Source: an uncultured Bacteroidaceae bacterium (GTDB lineage: Bacteria; Bacteroidota; Bacteroidia; Bacteroidales; Bacteroidaceae). From it: DNA of 64,000 nucleotides. The number at the start of each line of letters is the position of its first letter. The stretch's first letter is position 1. Positions 9,771 to 18,893 of the stretch are shown here, in pieces. The position numbers and the translations under genes are program-made. The notes beneath the pieces were generated by a model. It was not told the origin of the DNA. It saw only the letters and a list, made by a program, of their open reading frames with translations, and ran no database searches. The DNA is taken from positions 1 through 64,000 of the forward strand of contig CAJOLW010000001.1 in assembly GCA_905235525.1 (NCBI GenBank). Reading direction: 5' to 3'.

Positions 9771-9803
9771 TTGTGATAAAATGAAATTTTGTATATAACT
9801 TTG
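9771..9803 (+). promoter_or_regulatory. Promoter of the gltB-gltD-dapL-purF-like-pyrG run
   Basis: TTG (9771-9773) and TAACTTTG (9796-9803) are 22 nt apart, matching the Bacteroidota -33/-7 pattern. The predicted leader is about 50 nt and A-rich. Confidence 0.7.
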
Positions 9804-9858
9804 CAGTCGAAAAGATAGCATACAACACAATAAACATATTAATAAAACACAAAAAAGA

Positions 9859-12800
9859 ATGGTAAAACGTAATTTGGGATTGTACAGCAAAGACTACGAG
9901 CACGATGCTTGTGGTGTGGGCATGGTGGTCAACATTCATGGAGGTAAAAGCCACGAATTGGTGGACAATGCCCTGAAGGTTCTGGAGAACATGGAACACC
10001 GAGGAGCCGAAACACGTGACAAGACGGGGGACGGTGCTGGTATCTTGGTGCAGATTCCCCACGAGTTTATTCTATTGCAGGGGATTCCCGTGCCCGAAAA
10101 GGGGAAGTATGGTACAGGCTTGGTGTTCCTGCCGAAAGAGGAAGGAAGCCAACAGGAGATTCTAAACGTGATGATTGAAGAGATTGAGCGCGAGGGGCTT
10201 ACGCTGATGCATCTGCGCACTGTGCCTACATGCCCAGAGGTGCTGGGTGTGGGAGCACGAGAAGTGGAACCTGACATCAAGCAGGTGTTTGTAACGGGTG
10301 TGAACGACGAACAGGTGGAGGTGTTTGACCGTATATTATATAAGGTACGCAAAAGGATAGAGAACCGCATCACGGACGAGGATTTCTATATTTGTTCGTT
10401 GTCAAGCAAAAACATCATCTACAAGGGCATGTTGACGAGCGGTCAATTGAGACGTTACTTCCCTGACCTCTCAAGCCCCTACTTCACCAGCGGATTGGCG
10501 TTGGTTCATTCACGTTTCAGCACCAATACCTTCCCGAAGTGGAAGTTGGCACAGCCGTTCCGCTTGCTGGCTCACAACGGCGAAATCAACACGATTCGTG
10601 GCAATCGAGGTTGGATGAAAGCGCGTGAGAGCGTGTTGAGCAGTAAGGCACTGGGCAACATCAAGGACATTCGTCCTATTGTGCAGGATGACATGAGCGA
10701 CTCGGCAAGCCTCGACAATGTGTTTGAGTTTCTCACTATGAGCGGGCTGAGCCTGCCACAAGCGATGGCGATTCTGGTGCCCGAGAGTTTCAACGATAAG
10801 AACCCCATTAGCGAGGACTTGAAGGCGTTCTACGAATATCACTCCATCCTGATGGAGCCGTGGGATGGTCCTGCCGCCCTACTCTTTTCCGACGGCCGCT
10901 ATGCCGGTGGCATGTTGGACAGAAACGGCTTGCGTCCCAGCCGCTACACCATCACGAAGAGTGGTATGATGGTAGTGGCAAGCGAAGTGGGCGTGATGGA
11001 CTTTGAGCCAAGCGACGTGGTGAGCAAGGGACGTTTACAACCGGGAAAGATTCTGCTCATTGACACACTGGAAGGCCGCATCTACTACGATGGTGAAATC
11101 AAGGAACAACTCGCTAAGGCATATCCTTACCGCGAATGGCTTTCGACCAACCGCATTCAACTGGAGACACTGAAGAGCGGTCGGCACGTGGAGAATTCGG
11201 TGGAGAATTATGAGCGTAAACTGCTTAATTTCGGATTTGGCCAGGAAGATATCGACAAGACTGTGGTGCCAATGGCTACAGCAGGTCAGGAGCCTGTGGC
11301 AGCAATGGGTAATGATACCCCTTTGGCTGTCATCAGCGAACGTCCGCAAATCTTCTTCAACTACTTCCGTCAGCAATTTGCACAGGTGACCAACCCTGCT
11401 ATCGACCCGATACGTGAGGAGTTGGTGATGAGCCTGACGGAGTATATCGGTGCGGTGGGCACAAACATCCTCACACCCGATGCAAGCAATTGTAAGATGG
11501 TGCGTCTGCCTCAACCTGTACTGACCAACACACAGTTGGACATCCTCTGCAACATCCGCTATAAAGGTTTCAAGACCAAGAAACTCGCCATGCTGTTCGA
11601 CATAGAGAAGGGTGCCAGTGGATTGCGTCAAGCCATAGAAGATCTTTGCCATGAGGCTGAGGCATCGGTGGATGAAGGGGTGAATTACATCATCCTCAGC
11701 GACCGCGACATCGACGAAAAGCGTGCAGCCATTCCAAGTTTGCTGGCGGTAAGTGCGGTGCATCATTATCTCATCTCAGTACAGAAACGAGTACAAACTG
11801 CCCTCATCGTGGAAAGCGGTGAGATTCGCGAGGTGATGCATGCTGCGTTGCTGTTAGGCTATGGAGCCAGTGCCATTTGTCCTTATATGACCTTTGCCGT
11901 GCTGGATGATTTGGTGAAGAAACATAAGATTCAGGAGGAATATGCTACCGCTGAAAGCAACTACATCAAGGCGGTGGATAAGGGCTTAAAGAAGATTATG
12001 AGCAAGATGGGCATCTCGACCATCCGCTCTTATCGTGGCGCGAAGATTTTTGAGAGTATCGGACTGAGCGAAGACTTATTGAGACGCTATTTCGGTACCG
12101 AAATGAGCACCATCGGTGGCATCGGACTGAAAGAGATTGCAAGAGATGCCATCCGTCTGCACGACGAGGCTTTCAAACCTTCCGAAATCAACGAGTTCTT
12201 GCCAAACAATGGGCAATTTTCGTGGCGAAAGGACGGTATTGCTCATGCTTGGAACCCAGAAAGTATCGCCAACTTGCAGATTGCTACAAGATTGGGCAGT
12301 TACAAGAAGTTTAAGGAATGGGCAAAACTGGTGGATGAGAAGGAAAAGCCCATCTTCTTACGCGACTTCATGGGCTGGAAGAAGGCGGCTGTGCCTACTC
12401 CACTGGAGGAGGTGGAACCCGTGGAAAGTATCGTGAAACATTTTGTGACAGGTGCCATGTCGTTTGGTGCGCTGAGCATTGAGGCACATGAGGCGTTGGC
12501 TCTGGCGATGAACAAACTCGGCACACGAAGCAACACGGGTGAAGGCGGTGAGGACAATGCTCGCTATCACTCGGAGGTGGATGGCGTGAGCCTGAGTAGC
12601 AAGACGAAGCAGATAGCCAGTGGGCGTTTCGGCGTGACGGCTGAATATCTGGTGAATGCGGAGGAGATTCAGATTAAGGTGGCTCAAGGAGCCAAGCCCG
12701 GTGAAGGTGGACAACTGCCTGGTTTCAAGGTGAACAAGATTATTGCGAAGACACGCAACGCCATCCCCGGCATTTCACTCATCTCTCCCCCACCTCACCA

Positions 12801-14349
12801 TGACATCTACTCAATTGAAGACCTTGCACAACTCATTTTCGACCTGAAGAACATCAACCCAACGGCTGCCGTGAGCGTGAAACTGGTGGCAGAGAGCGGT
12901 GTGGGCACCATTGCCGCAGGTGTAGCGAAGGCAAAGGCCGATCTCATCGTGATTAGCGGTGCTGAAGGTGGAACCGGTGCCAGCCCTGCCTCATCCATGC
13001 GCTTTGCGGGCATCAGTCCTGAGATTGGCTTGGCAGAGACGCAGCAGACATTGGTGATGAATGGACTCCGTAACCAAGTGCGGTTGCAGACCGACGGACA
13101 ACTGAAAACCGCTAAGGACGTGGTCATCATGGCAATGTTGGGTGCTGACGAGTTTTCGTTTGGAACGCTGCCACTCATTGTGTTAGGGTGTGTGATGATG
13201 CGCAAGTGCAACACCAACACCTGTCCTGTCGGTGTGGCGACCCAAGATGAACGGCTTCGTGCCCGATTCATGGGACGTGCTGAGTATGTGGTGAATTTCT
13301 TCACCTTCCTTGCTGAACAGGTGCGTGAATACCTCTCAGAGATGGGTGTACATGGCCTAAAAGACATCATCGGACACACAGAACTGATGGAAATTCGAAC
13401 TGACCATGCTACCGACAAGCAGAAAACCATCGACTTTGCCCGATTGCTGTATAAGCCTGATACGGACAAACCGCTCTATTGGGACAGAGGCGAATTCACG
13501 AAGGTGAGCCATGTGAAGGACGAGGAAATCATCAAGGCTGCTCAGAAAGCCATTGAACATCAGGAAGACGTGAGCCTCGACTATGCCATCCGAAACACCG
13601 ACCGTGCCGTGTCGGCGATGCTATCGGGAGTGGTTGCGAAGAAATATGGTGAGGAAGGCTTGCCCGATGTCACCATTCGCTTGAAGTTCAAAGGTTCGGC
13701 TGGTCAGTCGTTTGGAGCCTTTGCCGTGAAGGGACTGGACATCCGACTGGAGGGGGAAACCAACGACTACTTCGGCAAGGGACTCAGTGGCGGTCGCATC
13801 AGCATTCTGCCTCCAGCACGACGAAGTGCCGATTTTTTGGCAGAAGACAACATCATTGCAGGCAACACGGGCTTGTATGGAGCCACCAGCGGAGAACTCT
13901 ACGTGAACGGTCGTGTAGGCGAACGCTTTGCCGTGCGCAACAGTGGTGCCATTGCCGTAGTGGAAGGTGCAGGCGACCACTGCTGCGAGTACATGACTGG
14001 CGGACGTGTGGTGGTGCTCGGCAAGACAGGTAGAAACTTCGCTGCTGGTATGAGCGGCGGTGTTGCCTACGTCTATGACCGCGACCACACATTCGACTAC
14101 TTCTGCAATATGGACATGGTGGAACTGGGACTGGTGGAGGAAGCCTCTCACCGCAAGGAACTCCTAGAACTGATTCGTCAACACTATCTGCACACAGGCA
14201 GTGCCCTTGCAGGACGGATGCTCGATGACTGGAACCGTTATGTGGAAGACTTCATCCAAGTGGTTCCCATCGAATATAAGCGTGTGCTGCAAGAAGAACA
14301 GATGGCAAAATTGCAGCAGAAGATTGCAGACATGCAGCGTGATTATTGA
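9859..14349 (+). CDS. gltB: Glutamate synthase, large subunit
   Basis: GOGAT large chain: it removes the amide nitrogen of glutamine and transfers it to 2-oxoglutarate. At 1496 residues it is full length. The first 17 residues look like the usual propeptide, leaving Cys-18 (DACGVG) as the catalytic N-terminal Cys of the class II amidotransferase domain. A central domain, the FMN-binding synthase barrel (GGTGASPASSMRFAG) and a cysteine motif C-x5-C-x4-C (CVMMRKCNTNTC) for the 3Fe-4S cluster follow. The C-terminal GXGXG beta-helix is present. gltD follows 136 nt downstream. Confidence 0.97.
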   Translation: MVKRNLGLYSKDYEHDACGVGMVVNIHGGKSHELVDNALKVLENMEHRGAETRDKTGDGAGILVQIPHEFILLQGIPVPEKGKYGTGLVFLPKEEGSQQEILNVMIEEIEREGLTLMHLRTVPTCPEVLGVGAREVEPDIKQVFVTGVNDEQVEVFDRILYKVRKRIENRITDEDFYICSLSSKNIIYKGMLTSGQLRRYFPDLSSPYFTSGLALVHSRFSTNTFPKWKLAQPFRLLAHNGEINTIRGNRGWMKARESVLSSKALGNIKDIRPIVQDDMSDSASLDNVFEFLTMSGLSLPQAMAILVPESFNDKNPISEDLKAFYEYHSILMEPWDGPAALLFSDGRYAGGMLDRNGLRPSRYTITKSGMMVVASEVGVMDFEPSDVVSKGRLQPGKILLIDTLEGRIYYDGEIKEQLAKAYPYREWLSTNRIQLETLKSGRHVENSVENYERKLLNFGFGQEDIDKTVVPMATAGQEPVAAMGNDTPLAVISERPQIFFNYFRQQFAQVTNPAIDPIREELVMSLTEYIGAVGTNILTPDASNCKMVRLPQPVLTNTQLDILCNIRYKGFKTKKLAMLFDIEKGASGLRQAIEDLCHEAEASVDEGVNYIILSDRDIDEKRAAIPSLLAVSAVHHYLISVQKRVQTALIVESGEIREVMHAALLLGYGASAICPYMTFAVLDDLVKKHKIQEEYATAESNYIKAVDKGLKKIMSKMGISTIRSYRGAKIFESIGLSEDLLRRYFGTEMSTIGGIGLKEIARDAIRLHDEAFKPSEINEFLPNNGQFSWRKDGIAHAWNPESIANLQIATRLGSYKKFKEWAKLVDEKEKPIFLRDFMGWKKAAVPTPLEEVEPVESIVKHFVTGAMSFGALSIEAHEALALAMNKLGTRSNTGEGGEDNARYHSEVDGVSLSSKTKQIASGRFGVTAEYLVNAEEIQIKVAQGAKPGEGGQLPGFKVNKIIAKTRNAIPGISLISPPPHHDIYSIEDLAQLIFDLKNINPTAAVSVKLVAESGVGTIAAGVAKAKADLIVISGAEGGTGASPASSMRFAGISPEIGLAETQQTLVMNGLRNQVRLQTDGQLKTAKDVVIMAMLGADEFSFGTLPLIVLGCVMMRKCNTNTCPVGVATQDERLRARFMGRAEYVVNFFTFLAEQVREYLSEMGVHGLKDIIGHTELMEIRTDHATDKQKTIDFARLLYKPDTDKPLYWDRGEFTKVSHVKDEEIIKAAQKAIEHQEDVSLDYAIRNTDRAVSAMLSGVVAKKYGEEGLPDVTIRLKFKGSAGQSFGAFAVKGLDIRLEGETNDYFGKGLSGGRISILPPARRSADFLAEDNIIAGNTGLYGATSGELYVNGRVGERFAVRNSGAIAVVEGAGDHCCEYMTGGRVVVLGKTGRNFAAGMSGGVAYVYDRDHTFDYFCNMDMVELGLVEEASHRKELLELIRQHYLHTGSALAGRMLDDWNRYVEDFIQVVPIEYKRVLQEEQMAKLQQKIADMQRDY

Positions 14350-14354
14350 TATTT

Positions 14355-14431
14355 ACAATTTGACAATTTACAATGTACATTTTGTATAGTCATTGGGGAT
14401 TTATGTAATTCACGGTAAATTGTCAAATTGT
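14355..14431. repeat. AATTGT-rich intergenic repeat with 17-bp inverted arms
   Basis: 14355-14371 and 14415-14431 are perfect 17-nt inverted repeats around 43 nt, between gltB and gltD. The surrounding 110 nt consist of variations on CAATTTGACAATTTAC. Similar pieces occur at 25735-25760 and 57975-58005. Confidence 0.75.
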
Positions 14432-14485
14432 TAAATCATCAAATAAATGATAAATCGTAAATCGTCAAATTGTACATAAAACACA

Positions 14486-15844
14486 ATGGGAAATCCAAAA
14501 GCATTTCTGACCGTGCCTCGCAAGGAGGCAGGCTATCGCCCCATCAATGACCGTATTCATGATTTTGGTGAGGTGGAACAGACACTCAACACAAAAGACC
14601 GACAAGAACAGGCGAGCCGCTGCATGGACTGCGGTGTACCCTTCTGCCATTGGGCTTGTCCGCTTGGCAACAAAGACCCCGAATGGAACGATGCCCTCTA
14701 TCGTGGCGATTGGGAAATGGCATACAAGATACTGAAAAAGACAAACCCCTTCCCCGAATTTACAGGTCGCATTTGCCCAGCCCTGTGTGAAAAGGCCTGT
14801 GTGCTCTATCACACGACAGGCGAGGCGGTAACCAACCGCGAGAATGAATGCTCCATTGCCGAAAGGGCTTTTCTCGAAGGATATGTCACCATTGAGCACC
14901 CTCAACGCAATGGCAAGAAGGTGGCAGTCATTGGTAGTGGTCCTGCAGGACTTTCCGCTGCTACCCACCTCAATTATATGGGCTATGAAGTGACCGTTTT
15001 TGAGAAAAACGAAGCGGCTGGCGGTTTGTTGCGATACGGCATCCCCAACTTCAAACTGAACAAGAAGATAATAGATAGGAGAATCAAGGTAATGGAGGCA
15101 GAAGGCATTGTATTCCGCTACGGTGAGAAGGTGGATGGTGTTGAAACTCTCTCAAAGTTGAGCGAACGACATGATGCTGTTGTGCTTGCCACTGGAACTC
15201 CAACAGCCCGCGATTTGAAAGCACCCGGACGTGAACTGAAAGGTATCCACCTCGCTCTCGAACTGCTCAGTCAGCAAAATCGGGTGTTGGCAGGCATCGA
15301 GTTTTCGAAAGAGGAACGCATCACTGCCAGGGGAAAGGATGTGCTTGTCATCGGAGGTGGCGACACAGGCAGCGACTGCATCGGCACGTCACATCGTCAG
15401 GGTTGCAAAAGCGTGACTCAGATAGAAATCATGCCCAAACCTCCAGTAGGGCATAACCCCAATACCCCCTGGCCCAACTGGCCTGTCATCCTCAAGACCA
15501 CTTCGTCGCACGAAGAGGGTTGCATCCGCCGTTGGAACATCAACACGTTGGAGTTCATTGGTGAAGAGGGGCACGTGACAGGGGTGCGTGTGCAACCCAT
15601 CGACTGGAAGCCCAACCCTGAAGGTGGCAGACCCGTCATGGTGGAAGCAGGAGAACCTGAAATCATCAAAGCCGACCTCGTTCTTCTCGCTATGGGATTC
15701 CTCAAGCCCGAACACCCCGAATATCCCAAGAACGTCTTCATCTGTGGCGATGCCGCTCATGGTGCCAGCCTCGTGGTGAAAGCCATCGCATCGGGCAAGA
15801 AAACAGCAGAAGAAGTGAATGATTTTGTAATGAAGAATTCCTAA
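14486..15844 (+). CDS. gltD: Glutamate synthase, small subunit
   Basis: This subunit supplies electrons from NADPH through FAD and iron-sulfur clusters to the GltB FMN site. N-terminal cysteines CMDCGVPFCHWACPLGN and GRICPALCEKACV match the paired 4Fe-4S ligands of the family. VAVIGSGPAGLSAA binds FAD and VLVIGGGDTGSDC binds NADPH. The length of 452 residues is normal. It is separated from gltB by the AATTGT repeat and is 10 nt from dapL. The upstream fusion protein carries a second GltD-like module, so two distinct electron-donor proteins are encoded here. Confidence 0.95.
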   Translation: MGNPKAFLTVPRKEAGYRPINDRIHDFGEVEQTLNTKDRQEQASRCMDCGVPFCHWACPLGNKDPEWNDALYRGDWEMAYKILKKTNPFPEFTGRICPALCEKACVLYHTTGEAVTNRENECSIAERAFLEGYVTIEHPQRNGKKVAVIGSGPAGLSAATHLNYMGYEVTVFEKNEAAGGLLRYGIPNFKLNKKIIDRRIKVMEAEGIVFRYGEKVDGVETLSKLSERHDAVVLATGTPTARDLKAPGRELKGIHLALELLSQQNRVLAGIEFSKEERITARGKDVLVIGGGDTGSDCIGTSHRQGCKSVTQIEIMPKPPVGHNPNTPWPNWPVILKTTSSHEEGCIRRWNINTLEFIGEEGHVTGVRVQPIDWKPNPEGGRPVMVEAGEPEIIKADLVLLAMGFLKPEHPEYPKNVFICGDAAHGASLVVKAIASGKKTAEEVNDFVMKNS

Positions 15845-15854
15845 TAAGCACAAT

Positions 15855-17039
15855 ATGATACGCACAAACACGAACTACACGAAACTTTCCCATCGCTACC
15901 TCTTTGCTGAGATAGCCGGGCAGGTGAACGAATATAAAACAAAGCATCCCGATGCCGACATTATCCGTCTCGGCATTGGCGATGTCACCCGCCCCCTGCC
16001 CGATGCTTCCATCCAAGCCATGCACCGAGCCGTGGATGAATGTGCCGACGGAAAGACTTTTCGAGGCTATGGTCCCGAACATGGCTACGACTTCCTCATC
16101 GACACCATCATCCAGCATGATTTCCTTCCTCGAGGCATTCAACTTGACCGCGAAGAGGTTTTTATTAGCGATGGTGCCAAGAGCGACACGGGCAACATCG
16201 GTGATATCCTCTCCAATGACAACATCGTGGGCATCACCGATCCTGTCTATCCTGTCTATGTCGATACGAACATCATGGCAGGACGTACCATCAAGTACAT
16301 CCCTTGCCATGCTGCCAATGGCTTCACAGGCGATATTCCATCGGAGCATCTCGACATCATCTATCTCTGCTATCCCAACAATCCTACGGGAGCCGTCATC
16401 ACGAAAGAGAAACTGACGGAATGGGTCAATTATGCCCTCCGAGAGAAGGCACTCATTCTTTATGATTCAGCCTACGAAGCCTTCATCCAAGACGACTCAC
16501 TGCCCCACTCCATCTATGAGATAGAAGGGGCGAAGGAATGTGCCATTGAGTTCCGCAGTTTCTCCAAAACTGCAGGATTTACGGGTGTCCGTTGTGGCTA
16601 CACGGTCATTCCGAAGGAACTGAAAAGTGCTGATGGCACTTCACTCAATGCACTCTGGAACCGTCGTCAATGCAGCAAGTTCAACGGTGCTTCTTACATT
16701 TCTCAGCGTGGAGCTGAAGCCATCTATACGCCAGAAGGTCAGCAACAGGTACGTGCCACTATTCAGCACTACATGAAGAATGCCCAACTCATTCACGAAA
16801 GCCTTGCCTTCCTCGGATTGACCGTCTATGGCGGCGAGCATTCTCCCTACATCTGGGTATCCACTCCTGAAGGCGAGGACTCATGGGGCTTTTTCCACCG
16901 ACTGCTCACCGATGCCAACGTGGTCGTCACTCCGGGTGAAGGTTTCGGTACACATGGTGAGGGCTACATCCGCATCACCGCCTTCGGCACATGGGAAGAC
17001 AGTCTTGCGGCAATGGAGAGAATCAAAAAGATTATTTAG
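15855..17039 (+). CDS. dapL: LL-diaminopimelate aminotransferase
   Basis: This PLP aminotransferase makes LL-2,6-diaminopimelate directly from tetrahydrodipicolinate and glutamate, the short DapL branch of lysine/peptidoglycan synthesis. SFSKTAGFTG holds the PLP lysine (Lys-238). CYPNNPTGA and the N-terminal RLGIGDVTRPLP are typical of DapL. The length is 394 residues. It lies 10 nt after gltD, which would supply its glutamate, and 3 nt before the PurF-like gene. dapF, the next enzyme, lies at 22.7 kb. Confidence 0.95.
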   Translation: MIRTNTNYTKLSHRYLFAEIAGQVNEYKTKHPDADIIRLGIGDVTRPLPDASIQAMHRAVDECADGKTFRGYGPEHGYDFLIDTIIQHDFLPRGIQLDREEVFISDGAKSDTGNIGDILSNDNIVGITDPVYPVYVDTNIMAGRTIKYIPCHAANGFTGDIPSEHLDIIYLCYPNNPTGAVITKEKLTEWVNYALREKALILYDSAYEAFIQDDSLPHSIYEIEGAKECAIEFRSFSKTAGFTGVRCGYTVIPKELKSADGTSLNALWNRRQCSKFNGASYISQRGAEAIYTPEGQQQVRATIQHYMKNAQLIHESLAFLGLTVYGGEHSPYIWVSTPEGEDSWGFFHRLLTDANVVVTPGEGFGTHGEGYIRITAFGTWEDSLAAMERIKKII

Positions 17040-17042
17040 CGC

Positions 17043-18887
17043 ATGGAACCTCTCAAACACGAATGCGGCGTGGCGATGATTCGCCTGCTCAAGCCCATCA
17101 GTTATTATAAAGAGAAATACGGCACCTCCAACTACGGACTCAACAAACTCTATCTCCTTATGGAGAAGCAGCACAATCGGGGACAGGAAGGGGCCGGCAT
17201 CGCCTGCACCCGAATGGACGCACAGCCTGGCGAGGAGTACATGCTGCGCGAACGCGCTCTCGGCAGCGGTGCCATCACCGAAATCTTCCAAGCCATCGGC
17301 CCAGGATGGGACGAGGCCCAAATCCTGATGGGGCATCTCCGCTATTCCACCACGGGCAAGAGCGGACTTGCCCATGTCCACCCCTTCATGCGCCGGAACA
17401 ACTGGCGAGCCAAGAACCTCTGCCTCTGCGGCAACTTCAATCTGACCAATGTGGATGAAGTCTTCACCGACATCACCTCCAAGGGGCAGCATCCGCGCAT
17501 CTACAACGACACCTACATCATGCTCGAACTGATGGGGCACCGTCTCGACCGCGAGAGCGAGCGCATCTACAACATCGCCAACATGCAGGGACTCACAGGC
17601 ACAGACCTGACACGGTACATCGAAGACAACATCGACATCACCAACATCCTGCGCACCTCCACCCCCATGTTCGACGGTGGCTATGTGCTGTGCGGATTCA
17701 CAGGAAGCGGCGAGATGTTCTCCATGCGAGACCCGTGGGGTATCCGTCCCGCATTTTGGTATCGGGATGAAGAGGTGCTGGTGGTGGCATCCGAGCGGCC
17801 TGTCATTCAGACCACCTTCGATGTGCCCACCGACAGCGTCCACGAACTTCTGCCTGGGCAGGCACTGACCATCCACAAGAACGGCAATGTGGCTCTCACC
17901 CAGATTCTACCCCCTCAGGGAAACCACGCCTGTTCCTTCGAGCGCATCTATTTCAGCCGGGGCAGCGACCGCGACATCTACCGCGAGCGCAAGGCATTGG
18001 GCGAACAACTCACCCTACAAATCAACAAAGCCATCGACGGCGACCTTGAGCACACTGTGTTCAGTTATGTGCCCAACACGGCAGAAGTGGCCTTCTACGG
18101 CATGCTTGACGGATTCAAGAAACAACTCAACGAGCAGAAGGTGGAACAACTCTATCGGCTCACCCAACAACGCCGCCCCACCCGTGAGGAACTGCGAGCC
18201 ATCCTCCACAACTACGTCCGCAGCGAGAAAGTCGCCCTCAAGGACATCAAACTCCGCACCTTCATCACCGAGGGAAACCAGCGCAACGACCTTGCCGCCC
18301 ATGTATATGACATCACCTACGGCTCCCTGGAGCCACAGGTTGACAACCTCGTCATCATCGACGACTCCATCGTGCGCGGCACCACCCTCCGCGAAAGTAT
18401 CATCCGTATCCTCGACCGGCTGCACCCCAAGAAGATGGTGCTCGTCAGTTCTTGTCCACAAGTGCGCTATCCTGACTACTACGGCATCGACATGTCGCAT
18501 CTCGACGAGTTCATCGCCTTCCGGGCGGCAGTGCAACTCCACATCGAGCACGGCAACTGGCAGACGCTCCACGACATCTACCTGAAATGCGTGAAGCAGC
18601 AATCGCTTCCAGCCGAAGAGATGCACAACTACGTGAAGGACATCTACCAGCCCTTCAGCACCGATGAAATCTCAGCGAAGATGCTCGACCTGCTCCGTCC
18701 CGATGGCATGACCACCCCCATGCAACTCGTCTTCCAGTCGCTCGAAGGACTTCATCATGCATGTCCCCATCATCCCGGCGACTGGTACTTCAGCGGCGAC
18801 TACCCCACTCCTGGAGGTGTGCGGCTCGTCAATCAGGCATACATAGAATGGTACGAAAAAAATCAATTATCAAACAGCAATGACTAA
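17043..18887 (+). CDS. Amidophosphoribosyltransferase-like protein (PurF paralogue)
   Basis: A class II glutamine amidotransferase domain (Cys-8 in HECGVAM, preceded by a 7-residue leader) is joined to a phosphoribosyltransferase domain with the PRPP loop VIIDDSIVRGTT. At 614 residues it is far longer than a typical PurF (470-505). The extra length is an inserted charged helical stretch around residues 365-405 and a C-terminal extension of about 100 residues. By homology it would make 5-phosphoribosylamine from PRPP and glutamine, but the divergent form may have another role. Gaps to dapL and pyrG are 3 and 6 nt, so it is almost surely translated from the same mRNA. Confidence 0.8.
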   Translation: MEPLKHECGVAMIRLLKPISYYKEKYGTSNYGLNKLYLLMEKQHNRGQEGAGIACTRMDAQPGEEYMLRERALGSGAITEIFQAIGPGWDEAQILMGHLRYSTTGKSGLAHVHPFMRRNNWRAKNLCLCGNFNLTNVDEVFTDITSKGQHPRIYNDTYIMLELMGHRLDRESERIYNIANMQGLTGTDLTRYIEDNIDITNILRTSTPMFDGGYVLCGFTGSGEMFSMRDPWGIRPAFWYRDEEVLVVASERPVIQTTFDVPTDSVHELLPGQALTIHKNGNVALTQILPPQGNHACSFERIYFSRGSDRDIYRERKALGEQLTLQINKAIDGDLEHTVFSYVPNTAEVAFYGMLDGFKKQLNEQKVEQLYRLTQQRRPTREELRAILHNYVRSEKVALKDIKLRTFITEGNQRNDLAAHVYDITYGSLEPQVDNLVIIDDSIVRGTTLRESIIRILDRLHPKKMVLVSSCPQVRYPDYYGIDMSHLDEFIAFRAAVQLHIEHGNWQTLHDIYLKCVKQQSLPAEEMHNYVKDIYQPFSTDEISAKMLDLLRPDGMTTPMQLVFQSLEGLHHACPHHPGDWYFSGDYPTPGGVRLVNQAYIEWYEKNQLSNSND

Positions 18888-18893
18888 AACAAT

